This document shows, one piece after another, positions 7,549 to 14,487 of a stretch of DNA of 16,930 bases (positions are counted from its first letter, which is position 1; each line of letters begins with the position of its first letter). The stretch covers positions 1 to 16,930 of the forward strand of contig JAYEJQ010000030.1 in NCBI GenBank assembly GCA_034660735.1. The letters run 5' to 3'. Below the pieces are notes generated by a model that saw nothing but the letters and a program-made list of their open reading frames with translations, ran no database searches and was not told where the DNA came from. The stretch is from JAGLTA01 sp034660735 (GTDB taxonomy: Bacteria > Patescibacteriota > Patescibacteriia > JAACEG01). The position numbers and the translations under genes were made by a program.

Positions 7549-7980
7549 TTAAAACATTCCTGTTGAGCCGAATTTTCCGTCTCCTCTCGCGCTGTTTTGC
7601 ATTTTATTGTCGCTTGAAATTTCTTTAATTTCAGGACGTTCTATTTTTTGAATTAATATCTGGGCAATTTTTTGCCCCTTTTTTATTTTATAAGTTTCAT
7701 TTGATAAATTTATTAGCAAGACGATAATCTCGCCGCGATAGCCAACGTCAACAACTCCAGCTAAAGTATGAATTAACTCATTCGCAATACCGCTTTTGTC
7801 CCAGATTAGCCCCGCGTATCCGTCAGGTATCTCCATTATAATTCCTGTTTTAACATTTATTTTTTTCTGCGGCTGAATTTCCAAATTTTCATTAGAGTAT
7901 AAATCCATTCCCGCGTCGTCATTATGCGCGTAATTTGGCAATTTTGCGTCAGGAAATATTTTTTTTATTTTCAACAGCAT
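7549..7980 (-). CDS. dut: dUTP diphosphatase (dUTPase)
   Basis: Hydrolyses dUTP to dUMP and pyrophosphate, limiting uracil incorporation and supplying thymidylate synthase. At 143 aa it is a typical trimeric all-beta dUTPase with all five motifs: DDAGMDLYS (21-29), DKSGIA (61-66, Lys where many members have Arg), AGVVDVGYRGEI (74-85, with D78 and Y81 at the uracil pocket), KGQKIAQIL (101-109) and the C-terminal lid ARGDGKFGSTG (131-141). The start lies 4 nt after the thyX-like stop, so it is translationally close-coupled as third gene of the dcd-thyX-dut operon. No Shine-Dalgarno site is seen. Confidence 0.97.
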   Translation of the reverse strand: MLLKIKKIFPDAKLPNYAHNDDAGMDLYSNENLEIQPQKKINVKTGIIMEIPDGYAGLIWDKSGIANELIHTLAGVVDVGYRGEIIVLLINLSNETYKIKKGQKIAQILIQKIERPEIKEISSDNKMQNSARGDGKFGSTGMF

Positions 7981-7984
7981 AAAA

Positions 7985-9274
7985 TTATTTTTTTATTATA
8001 TCCTGAGTGCCGCGACGAATATCCCAATCATCTTTTTCTAAATCAGAATGTAATTTTAAAATCGGAAACTTTTTTTCTAAAGCAAAATGCATTTGATGCG
8101 CGATTTTTCTTAAAGTTGGATGAACTAATTTTCCTGAACGCAATTCTGTTACATAAACAGCAGACGGCAATCCGTAAGTTGTGCGGCATTGAACATTAAA
8201 GCCCATTGCTATATAGTATTGTTTAATTTCATCACTTGTGTTTAAATTATTTATTTCTATAATTTGTTTTTTAATCATTTTTTTTGCTTCTATTCTTGCG
8301 TCAAAAGGAAGTTGCTCTAAATACCAATTATTAAATTTCAAATTTGTTGTTAAAAGAGGCATTCTGCAAATTCCATTTCTATGCCTTTGAATATCGCGAA
8401 AAGATCCAAAATCTAAAATAAAATCAAATGATATCAATCCAAGTTCCGCTAAAAAATGTGGCAAGTTGGTTTTAATCGGACGCGAAGTTAAAAGTTTTTC
8501 ATATTTTGTCAATTTGTCAGATTCAATATTAGTGGAACAAGAAAAATCAGTTTTAGTTTTTGGATAATAATAAAAAAAATTTTTTGAAGAATGTTCGCGG
8601 TATTTTTCTTGCTCTTCGTAAACTTTATGACTAAAACTGTTTGGATACTTTTTTTTTAATTTTTTAAGTATTTTATTTGCTATTTTTTTTGTTTCGTCTA
8701 ATGGACCATATTTTAACAGGCTTAATTTGTCATAAGCCTGTCTTAGATTTGTGTGCCAACTTAATTGCGTCGTAATTCCAGCTGGAAGAAAAGCGCGCAT
8801 AATATCAAAAGTCCTTGCCTCAATCGCTTTATTGTACATTTTTTCATCCTCATGTTTTTTTCGCGGATAAATATTAGCGATGTGATCCTTAACTTTATTT
8901 TGGTTTTTTGTGTAGAATTTCATCCAGCGCGCAAGAATTTGTTTTGATTGAGACTCGTTTATTGGATCTATTATCGGCTGTTTTGACATATCAATATAAC
9001 GGGTGCTAGTCTCCTGTCCGCTATACAGAGGCCAGTCCTGTATTGCTTTGTCCGCCAAAATGGACACTTTTTCAATAAATATTGTTGTGCTGCCGCAGTC
9101 AGCTATGCTTTGGTGTCCGTATCCGACATAAAATTTTTTCATAAATTTTCCTGATCCTGATTTTTTAACTTTATCCGCGTGCTCCTCCGCGCTTTTAGGA
9201 CTGCGCGAATAAAGCGCCTGCATCATTGCTGTATCTTCTGGGCTAAATTCGTCATAAATGAAAATATTTTCCAT
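7985..9274 (-). CDS. thyX: Tandem-domain FAD-dependent thymidylate synthase-like protein (ThyX family)
   Basis: Probably methylates dUMP to dTMP using methylene-tetrahydrofolate, FAD and NADPH. At 429 aa it is about twice a normal ThyX and reads as two ThyX domains. The first half has GHQSIADCGSTTIFIEKVS (52-70), SGQETSTRY (85-93) and ARTFDIMRAFLP plus T-x-x-x-x-x-N-LR (153-178). The second half has ISFDFILDFGSFRDIQRHR (281-299) and TELRSGKLVHPTLRKIAHQM (376-395). The family signature RHR-x7-S is divided: half one has DWP (80-82) for RHR but keeps S90-T-R-Y, while half two keeps R297-H298-R299 but has L307 for Ser. It lies 1 nt after dcd and 4 nt before dut, which strongly supports the thymidylate assignment. 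Catalysis by this divergent form is inferred. Confidence 0.85.
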   Translation of the reverse strand: MENIFIYDEFSPEDTAMMQALYSRSPKSAEEHADKVKKSGSGKFMKKFYVGYGHQSIADCGSTTIFIEKVSILADKAIQDWPLYSGQETSTRYIDMSKQPIIDPINESQSKQILARWMKFYTKNQNKVKDHIANIYPRKKHEDEKMYNKAIEARTFDIMRAFLPAGITTQLSWHTNLRQAYDKLSLLKYGPLDETKKIANKILKKLKKKYPNSFSHKVYEEQEKYREHSSKNFFYYYPKTKTDFSCSTNIESDKLTKYEKLLTSRPIKTNLPHFLAELGLISFDFILDFGSFRDIQRHRNGICRMPLLTTNLKFNNWYLEQLPFDARIEAKKMIKKQIIEINNLNTSDEIKQYYIAMGFNVQCRTTYGLPSAVYVTELRSGKLVHPTLRKIAHQMHFALEKKFPILKLHSDLEKDDWDIRRGTQDIIKK

Positions 9275-9275
9275 A

Positions 9276-9848
9276 TTATTTTGTTTTTTTAAAATTTTTA
9301 TACATTTTAGACGCAGTAGGTTTTTCGTCTTTATAATATTTACTATTTAACCCTTTTGAACCATAAATTTTTTCACAAGGAGAAGACAAATATTCAAAAG
9401 CCATCTGCGCTATCGGCATTTTATAATAAAGTTTTATCGGAAGTGATCCTGCGTTAAAAAGCTCCAAAGTCATTTTTAAAGAATTGCCAGGGTCAAGATA
9501 GCCAGCCGTTGTATGGATAATAATTCCTAATCGCCCGAGTGAACTTTTTCCTTCTAATCGTCCGACAAGCCGATTAGAAACCCCAGTTTCTTCCAAAATT
9601 ACTCCAAGAGCGAATTCGCCCGGATGTAAAATAAAATAGCCGTCTTCATTTATTGTTATTTTTTTCATTAAATTTTCCGCTGGCTTTTTTACATCAATCA
9701 CAAAATTTCTACTAGTATCAAATACTAAAAATTTTTTGTCAAGATGCAAATCAATGCTGGCTGGCTGCAGATTTTTTTTATCAAACGGATTAAGAATAAC
9801 CCCGCCATTTTTTAATTCTTTCAAAATGTCTTTGTCTGAAAGTATCAT
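9276..9848 (-). CDS. dcd: dCTP deaminase (dUMP/dUTP supply)
   Basis: Deaminates dCTP to dUTP. Some relatives go directly to dUMP, and this cannot be settled by eye. Length is 190 aa, as expected. Motifs are QPASIDLHL (28-36), EGKSSLGRLG (99-108, Lys in the usual R-S-S position), HTTAGYLDPG (112-121) and MTLEL with catalytic E129 (126-130), plus a C-terminal nucleotide-closing tail (GLNSKYYKDEKPTASK, 166-181). It is first gene of the dcd-thyX-dut operon, with a promoter at 9873-9901 and only a short leader. The thyX-like start follows after 1 nt. A separate dut gene downstream fits a deaminase that makes dUTP. Confidence 0.95.
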   Translation of the reverse strand: MILSDKDILKELKNGGVILNPFDKKNLQPASIDLHLDKKFLVFDTSRNFVIDVKKPAENLMKKITINEDGYFILHPGEFALGVILEETGVSNRLVGRLEGKSSLGRLGIIIHTTAGYLDPGNSLKMTLELFNAGSLPIKLYYKMPIAQMAFEYLSSPCEKIYGSKGLNSKYYKDEKPTASKMYKNFKKTK

Positions 9849-9872
9849 AAAATTATATTATCTTTAATTGAA

Positions 9873-9901
9873 ATTATAACAGGAAAATTTTTTTGGCGCA
9901 A
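9873..9901 (-). promoter_or_regulatory. Promoter of the dcd-thyX-dut operon
   Basis: Read on the - strand, TTGCGC (9896-9901) and a perfect TATAAT (9873-9878) are separated by 17 bp. TG one base before the -10 box makes it an extended -10. Transcription would begin near 9866, about 18 nt ahead of the dcd ATG. Confidence 0.75.
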
Positions 9902-9903
9902 CT

Positions 9904-10152
9904 TTATTCTATTTTCGGCATGTATTGTTGCGCTTCCGCAATGTGGCGAATTTTAATTAAATCGTTGACAGTAGAGTTAAAACCACTATGGAGACGGCAA
10001 TAAGAAAAAATAATAATAAAAGTAATGGCAACTTTTGATAAAATAAATAATTCTGTTATAATTAAATTATTAAGAGATAAAAAGTTTTTTGTTTTTAGTT
10101 TTGCCGAGTTGCTTTTCGTTGACTGCTGAGGGTCTAAGTTTTGCGGTGGCAT
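9904..10152 (-). CDS. Possible small single-span membrane protein, unrecognised
   Basis: An 82-aa open frame fills most of the gap between dcd and pilC. It has a polar, Lys/Ser-rich N-terminus (about 1-24), one hydrophobic segment (about 29-50, LIITEL to IIIFSY) and a short polar tail ending YMPKIE. Codon choice resembles the neighbours, and a frame this long is not expected often in DNA this AT-rich. Against it, there is no ribosome-binding site, no recognised family, and a strong promoter on the opposite strand lies inside it (10035-10062). The hydrophobic stretch with an early Glu faintly recalls a prepilin helix, and pilC is next door, but the Lys inside the segment argues against that. 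Confidence 0.33.
   Translation of the reverse strand: MPPQNLDPQQSTKSNSAKLKTKNFLSLNNLIITELFILSKVAITFIIIFSYCRLHSGFNSTVNDLIKIRHIAEAQQYMPKIE
10035..10062 (+). promoter_or_regulatory. Promoter upstream of pilC
   Basis: TTGATA (5 of 6 consensus) and TATAAT (6 of 6) are separated by 16 bp, with TG one base before the -10. Transcription would begin near 10069, leaving a leader of about 212 nt before pilC. A weaker alternative nearer the gene is TTGATT 10242-10247 with TAGATT 10265-10270. The 9849-10280 gap otherwise holds the dcd promoter and the doubtful 82-aa frame. Confidence 0.65.
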
Positions 10153-10280
10153 TTGATATTTAAACTTGATTTGGAATAAAAGAAAAAAATGTTCGGTATT
10201 TCAGCTGATTTTAGTTCAATTAAGTTTAAAAATTTATTTGGTTGATTTTAAAGCAACATCACTATAGATTAAAATAATTT

Positions 10281-11354
10281 ATGTTGCAATCTTTAGACAA
10301 TTACATAATTCGTTTTCAGAGAATTCCATTATCTGAAAAGTTGTTTTTTGTTCAGCATCTTCGGGTGATGATGAGGGCTGGCGTGCCATTAGCAAGGGCT
10401 TTGTCAACACTGTCTTTGCAGAGCAGCAATAAAAGATTTCAGATGATTTTGACGGATTTAAAGAATAGAATTGAAAAAGGCAACGGTTTCGCTGAAAGTT
10501 TAAAGAAGCACAAAAAAATATTCGGCGAACTTTTTATCAATATAATTAAAGCTGGAGAAGTTAGCGGAAAACTTGAAGATGCTTTAGAACAGCTTTTTAT
10601 CCAAACAAAAAAGGATTATGAAATTCGCTCAAAAGTTAGAGGAGCGATGATTTATCCGATAATAATTGTTTTGGCGATGCTTAGCATAGGAGGGCTTATG
10701 ATTGTTTTTATTATTCCAAAAATAACGCAGATTTTTCAAGCTTCAGGAGTGGAGTTGCCTCTGCCGACAAGAATTTTAATAGGAGTAAGCGATTTTGTTA
10801 TTATGCATAAAATTTTAGCGCCGTCTGTTATTATAATATTGATATGCGGATTTTTCGCCGCAATTAGAACCGAAAAAGGCAAGTTGTATTTTCATATAAT
10901 TTTATTGCGTCTGCCAATTTTTAGCAAGATTCTTAAAAAGATAAATTTAGCCCGTTTTTGTAGAACTCTGTATTCTATGTTAATGACAGATATTCCCATA
11001 ATGAGCAGTTTGAAAATAACCTCCGATGTTTTAGGCAATGTCATTTATAAGCAGATTGTTTTGGGTGCATCTGATAAAGTCGCTAAGGGTATTGGTATAG
11101 CAGATACTCTTAAAAAAAATCCGCGCGTATTCCCTCCTGTTGTGACTGAAATGATAGCTATCGGCGAGGAGACTGGAAGTTTGGATAGTGTTTTAAAAGA
11201 GATGTCCGAGTTTTATGAAGAGGAAGTCAACCAGACAATGAAAAATCTTCCCGCTATTATTGAGCCGATTTTGATTTTGATTTTAGGCGTCGGGGTTGCC
11301 GGTATGGCTTTAGCGGTAATTATGCCGATGTATTCATTGACGGAGACAATATAA
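10281..11354 (+). CDS. pilC: Type IV pilus inner-membrane platform protein PilC (GspF family)
   Basis: Polytopic platform protein on which the pilus ATPases act to assemble or retract type IV pili. Length is 357 aa. There are two T2SSF domains (about 20-145 and 222-347) in internal repeat. The family signature appears twice, as GEVSGKLEDALEQ (92-104) and GEETGSLDSVLKEM (295-308). Three membrane spans lie at about 122-144, 175-195 and 327-349. It is shorter than proteobacterial PilC (about 400 aa), mainly because the N-terminal cytoplasmic extension is small. No pilB, pilT, pilM or pilin gene lies beside it in the window, so it seems detached from a full pilus cluster. The ATG has no Shine-Dalgarno site. 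Confidence 0.93.
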   Translation: MLQSLDNYIIRFQRIPLSEKLFFVQHLRVMMRAGVPLARALSTLSLQSSNKRFQMILTDLKNRIEKGNGFAESLKKHKKIFGELFINIIKAGEVSGKLEDALEQLFIQTKKDYEIRSKVRGAMIYPIIIVLAMLSIGGLMIVFIIPKITQIFQASGVELPLPTRILIGVSDFVIMHKILAPSVIIILICGFFAAIRTEKGKLYFHIILLRLPIFSKILKKINLARFCRTLYSMLMTDIPIMSSLKITSDVLGNVIYKQIVLGASDKVAKGIGIADTLKKNPRVFPPVVTEMIAIGEETGSLDSVLKEMSEFYEEEVNQTMKNLPAIIEPILILILGVGVAGMALAVIMPMYSLTETI

Positions 11355-11429
11355 ATTTATAATTTTTGACATTTTTTATTTTTCTAATTAAATCTAAGTT
11401 TAATTGTAAATAAATAGATAAATAAATCA

Positions 11430-11515
11430 TAAATCCAAAATTACAAATCACAAATAAATTCAAATATCAAAATTCAAAATAATTTTATATCAATTGTTTT
11501 GAATTTGGAATTTAG
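11430..11515. repeat. AT-rich intergenic foldback, copy C
   Basis: AAATCCAAAATTACAAATCA and following A-rich text at 11430-11480 is partly complementary to 11497-11515. The tightest pairing is CAAAATTCAAAA at 11468-11479 with TTTTGAATTTGG at 11497-11508. It shares word content with copies A and B. It occupies the 233-bp gap between pilC and the aldolase gene. I see no convincing terminator there. A TATAAT at 11574-11579 lies only 8 bp before the aldolase ATG and has no good -35 box. Confidence 0.6.
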
Positions 11516-11587
11516 TTTTTTTATATAGTCATTTTAGAATAAAATAAAAAAAGAAATATAGTTATTTATTATTTATAATTTAATTTT

Positions 11588-12526
11588 ATGTTAAAAATAA
11601 ACATTCCTTTGTCAGTGCCGAAAAACAGAGAAAAAGAATACGAAAAAAATTTTAGATTAGCCACTAACGGCACAGGGCGGCTTATGATGTTTGCGGGAGA
11701 CCAAAAAATTGAGCATCTTAACGATGATTTTGTTGGCAGAAATATTCCGCCTGAGGTCGCGGATCCAGAACATTATTTTAAAATAGCAAGCAAGTCGCAT
11801 ATCGGAATTTTTGCCGCTCAACTTGGCTTAATCGCAAAATACGGACGTGATTATCCGCAAATTCCATATTTAATTAAAGCAAATTCAAAAACGCATTTAC
11901 TGAAAAAAGAATACAAGGACCCTTTTGGAAATATTTGGCTGGATTTTGAAAAAATTATAAACTTTAAAAAACAGTCAAGACTAAATATTCTCGGAGTAGG
12001 ATATACGATTTATATTGGCAGCTGGTATGAGTCTAAGATGTTTAATCAAGCCGCAAATTTAATATACGAAGCGCATCAACAGGGTATGATTGCGGTAATA
12101 TGGATTTATCCCCGCGGCAAGGCTGTTAAAGACGAAAATGATCTGCATTTAATAGCGGGCGGAGCAGGATCAGCCGTCTGTCTTGGGGCTGATTTTGTTA
12201 AAATAAATTATCCATACGGACGCAACGGAAGCGCGAGAGCAAACGAAAAATTTAAAGAGGCTGTTGTTGCCGCAGGCAGGACAGGCGTAATTTGCGTCGG
12301 CGGAAACAAAAAAGACCCAAAGCGATTTTTACAGACTTTGCATAACCAGGTTCATATTAGTGGAACAAGAGGAGCGGCGATCGGCAGGAATATTTACCAG
12401 CGAAGATTAAATGAATCAATCAGAATGGCAAACGCTATTTCAGCCGTTGTATTGTATAATTACACCGCGGAAGACGCTTATAAAATATTTTTAGGCGAGA
12501 TGGAATTAAAAGAAACAAAAATATAA
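11588..12526 (+). CDS. fbaB: Class I fructose-bisphosphate aldolase, archaeal/FbaB (DhnA) type
   Basis: Cleaves fructose 1,6-bisphosphate to dihydroxyacetone phosphate and glyceraldehyde 3-phosphate through a Schiff base. It works in glycolysis or gluconeogenesis in the cytoplasm. Length is 312 aa, a TIM barrel. MFAGDQKIEHL (34-44) is the strand-1 Asp motif. Trp172 and Tyr174 lie in WIYPRG (172-177). Lys205 in ADFVKINYP (201-209) is the probable Schiff-base lysine. The W-x-Y-x30-K spacing equals that recalled for the Thermoproteus tenax enzyme (W144/Y146/K177). Phosphate-binding loops are CVGGNKKDP (236-244) and GAAIGRNIYQ (262-271). It stands alone between an AT-rich foldback and a hairpin region. 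Other class I aldolases of this fold (DeoC/LsrF-like) are possible but less fitting. Confidence 0.9.
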   Translation: MLKINIPLSVPKNREKEYEKNFRLATNGTGRLMMFAGDQKIEHLNDDFVGRNIPPEVADPEHYFKIASKSHIGIFAAQLGLIAKYGRDYPQIPYLIKANSKTHLLKKEYKDPFGNIWLDFEKIINFKKQSRLNILGVGYTIYIGSWYESKMFNQAANLIYEAHQQGMIAVIWIYPRGKAVKDENDLHLIAGGAGSAVCLGADFVKINYPYGRNGSARANEKFKEAVVAAGRTGVICVGGNKKDPKRFLQTLHNQVHISGTRGAAIGRNIYQRRLNESIRMANAISAVVLYNYTAEDAYKIFLGEMELKETKI

Positions 12527-12593
12527 AAATTGCAGTAAAAATTTATTACGCAGTATATTGCATTTTTTTAAAAAGATGTTATTATTTTTTAAT

Positions 12594-12644
12594 CCCCGTA
12601 AAAAGCGGGGAGTGTTCATTTATATTTTCCCGTAAATACGGGAA
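12594..12644 (+). promoter_or_regulatory. Two hairpins ahead of the small membrane protein gene
   Basis: CCCCG/CGGGG (12594-12598 with 12606-12610) is followed by an almost perfect palindrome TTCCCGTAAATACGGGAA (12627-12644). They lie between the aldolase stop and the AAGGAG ribosome site. No T-tract follows the second hairpin, so it is not a classical terminator. An RNA-processing or leader structure role is only a guess. Confidence 0.45.
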
Positions 12645-12668
12645 TAACAGAAAAAAAAGGAGATAAAA

Positions 12669-12926
12669 ATGAGAAATGTATTTTCTTTGGTTTTCGCAAC
12701 CGCTGGATTTATTTTTGGCAGTTTTGGCTTTTTGTTCCACCTCTCTAACGAGGTGGCGAAAGATAAGGTGCGCAATGGCGCGCCAATGCCAATGGCACTT
12801 AGTTTGGATCCATTGATATTGGATCCAAATTGGTTTATTTACCTTCTTTTTGGAGGTTGCCTTTTTTTTATTTTTATAGCCGCAATTATAGGCGGATGTA
12901 AAGATAGGAAAGATTTTTTTCCTTAA
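12669..12926 (+). CDS. Small two-helix membrane protein of unknown function
   Basis: An 85-aa protein I do not recognise. The best support is the ribosome-binding site AAGGAG at 12657-12662 with a 6-nt spacing, the clearest in the window. There are two hydrophobic helices (about 4-24, Gly/Phe-rich, and 56-75 ending IIGGC). They flank a polar, Pro-containing loop (about 25-53) with a LDPLILDP near-repeat. The C-terminus is short and charged (CKDRKDFFP). A strong terminator follows after the stop, so this is a separate short transcript or the end of one. The coding DNA itself holds inverted repeats: CCACCTC/GAGGTGG at 12737-12756 and paired GGATCC sites at about 12807-12829. A role in the envelope is inferred from topology only. 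Confidence 0.7.
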   Translation: MRNVFSLVFATAGFIFGSFGFLFHLSNEVAKDKVRNGAPMPMALSLDPLILDPNWFIYLLFGGCLFFIFIAAIIGGCKDRKDFFP

Positions 12927-12933
12927 CACTAAC

Positions 12934-12978
12934 AGGGCTTGTTCGCGCGATTTGCAAACAAGCCCTTTTGACTTTTTT
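12934..12978 (+). terminator. Rho-independent terminator
   Basis: A perfect 10-bp stem AGGGCTTGTT (12934-12943) / AACAAGCCCT (12957-12966) with a 13-nt loop is followed by TTT and then TTTTTT at 12973-12978. It starts 8 bp after the stop of the small membrane protein gene. It is the only textbook intrinsic terminator seen in the window. Confidence 0.88.
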
Positions 12979-13064
12979 AGATTTTAAAAATATTGATTTA
13001 AGAAAACTTTATTTTTAGCAAAACGCGCGGTCGTACATTTTGTCAAGAATTTTTTTATTTAAGT

Positions 13065-13093
13065 TTGATTTGTTTGTTTGTTTATTATATACT
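13065..13093 (+). promoter_or_regulatory. Promoter of the phosphohexomutase gene
   Basis: TTGATT (13065-13070) and TATACT (13088-13093) are spaced by 17 bp. The spacer contains three GTTT units in tandem. Transcription would begin near 13100, about 26 nt before the ATG. It lies downstream of the terminator, as expected for a new transcription unit. Confidence 0.6.
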
Positions 13094-13125
13094 TTTAGTA
13101 AAGTTTTATTTTAAAGTTAAATTTT

Positions 13126-14487
13126 ATGGATACAACAATTTTTAAAGCGTATGATATTCGCGGGATTTATCCATCTCAGTTAAATGAGGAATTTGCTTAT
13201 GAATTAGGCAGAGGATACGCTACTTTTATTTTGAAAAATAATATAGGCGCAAAAAATATTGTCATCGGATCTGATATGCGTTTATCTTCGCCAGCGCTTA
13301 AAAAAGAATTAATAAAAGGACTTATAGACAGCGGATTAAATGTTATAGATATAGGTCTTGCCAGCACCCCGACATTTTATTTTGCTGTCGCGTACTATAA
13401 TTATGATGGAGGAATTCAAGTTTCCGCTTCGCATAACCCTAAAGAACACAATGGCTTTAAAATGGTTCAAGAAAAAGCGTCGCCTATTAGCAAAAATACA
13501 GGCATTTTCGCGATAAGAGACATAATGCTTAAAGAGAGATTTATTAATGTGGATAAAAAAGGAAAAGTTATTAAAAAAGACGGCGTTTTATCTGATTTAT
13601 TAAAAATTCAGTTATCTAATATAGACATTTCAAAAATTAAAAAATTTAAAATAATTATTGACGCGGCTAATTCCATGGGAGCGTTAGATATGGAAGAATT
13701 TTTTAGAAGAGTTCCTGCTGATCTTGTAAAAATAAATTTTAAATTAGATGGATCTTTTCCTTCGCACGAAGCCGATCCGCTTAAAGAGGAAAATTTGGAA
13801 TTATTAAAAGAAAAAGTCATAGAAAATGAAGCTGATTTTGGAATTGCCCCAGACGGCGACGGCGACAGGTATTTTTTTGTTGACGAGAAAGGAAATTCTT
13901 TGCGGCAGGAAATTCTGCGAGGAATTATGGCGCAAATAGAACTTAAAGATAATTCAGGCGCTGCGGTTTGTTATGATATTAGACCAGGGAGAATTACAAA
14001 AAATATGATTGACGAAGCAGGCGGAAAGGCGATTATTACCCCAGTCGGACATTCTTTGATCAAGGAAGTGATGATAGAAAATAGCGCGATTTTTGGCGGC
14101 GAGTCTTCAGGGCACTATTTTTATAAACGGCAATATGGGACTTTTGAGATGCCTATAATTTTATTGGCAAAGTTTTTAAAATTTCTTTCAGAGAAAGATA
14201 CGGCTTTTTCAGAGGTTGTGAAGCCATATCAAAAATATTTTCATTCAGGAGAAATAAATATGAGAGTGAAAAGCGTTTCAAAAAAATTAAAAGAGATAGA
14301 AAAAAAATATAGCGATGGAAAAATAATAAAAATTGACGGCATAACCGTTGAATATCCTGATTGGTGGTTTAATGTCCGCGGATCAAACACAGAACCTGTT
14401 ATACGGTTAAATTTAGAAGCTAAAACAAAAAAAGTAATGTTAGAAAAAAAGGAAGAGTTGATCAAGATTGTCAATAATTCAAAGTAA
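13126..14487 (+). CDS. Phosphomannomutase/phosphoglucomutase
   Basis: Alpha-D-phosphohexomutase that moves phosphate between C1 and C6 of glucose or mannose, feeding nucleotide-sugar and glycan synthesis. Length is 453 aa, four domains. The active-site phosphoserine loop is SASHNP with S102 (100-105). The magnesium loop is DGDGDR (243-248). The sugar-specificity loop GGESSGH (324-330) has the E-x-S pattern typical of PMM/PGM enzymes able to use both sugars. The phosphate-binding loop is RGSNTEP (418-424). KAYDIRG at 7-13 is the usual N-terminal signature. It is first of a probable + strand unit with the nucleotidyltransferase and argS, although a foldback element separates it from the next gene. 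No Shine-Dalgarno site is visible. Confidence 0.95.
   Translation: MDTTIFKAYDIRGIYPSQLNEEFAYELGRGYATFILKNNIGAKNIVIGSDMRLSSPALKKELIKGLIDSGLNVIDIGLASTPTFYFAVAYYNYDGGIQVSASHNPKEHNGFKMVQEKASPISKNTGIFAIRDIMLKERFINVDKKGKVIKKDGVLSDLLKIQLSNIDISKIKKFKIIIDAANSMGALDMEEFFRRVPADLVKINFKLDGSFPSHEADPLKEENLELLKEKVIENEADFGIAPDGDGDRYFFVDEKGNSLRQEILRGIMAQIELKDNSGAAVCYDIRPGRITKNMIDEAGGKAIITPVGHSLIKEVMIENSAIFGGESSGHYFYKRQYGTFEMPIILLAKFLKFLSEKDTAFSEVVKPYQKYFHSGEINMRVKSVSKKLKEIEKKYSDGKIIKIDGITVEYPDWWFNVRGSNTEPVIRLNLEAKTKKVMLEKKEELIKIVNNSK

Noticed and set aside
9965..9992. TTGACA as an alternative pilC promoter
   Set aside because: The best -10 candidate (TATGGA, 16-bp spacing) matches only half of the consensus; 10035-10062 is much better.
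10189..10245. 18-codon frame (starting MFGISADF) before pilC, faintly like the start of PilM
   Set aside because: Too short for a homology claim, has no ribosome site and could easily arise by chance.
11366..11394. TTGACA after pilC as a promoter for the aldolase gene
   Set aside because: No acceptable -10 hexamer lies at 15-19 bp.
12582..12929. 115-codon - strand frame opposite the small membrane protein
   Set aside because: The + strand frame has a strong ribosome site, two membrane helices and a following terminator; the - strand frame runs through the hairpins and has low-complexity Lys-rich content.
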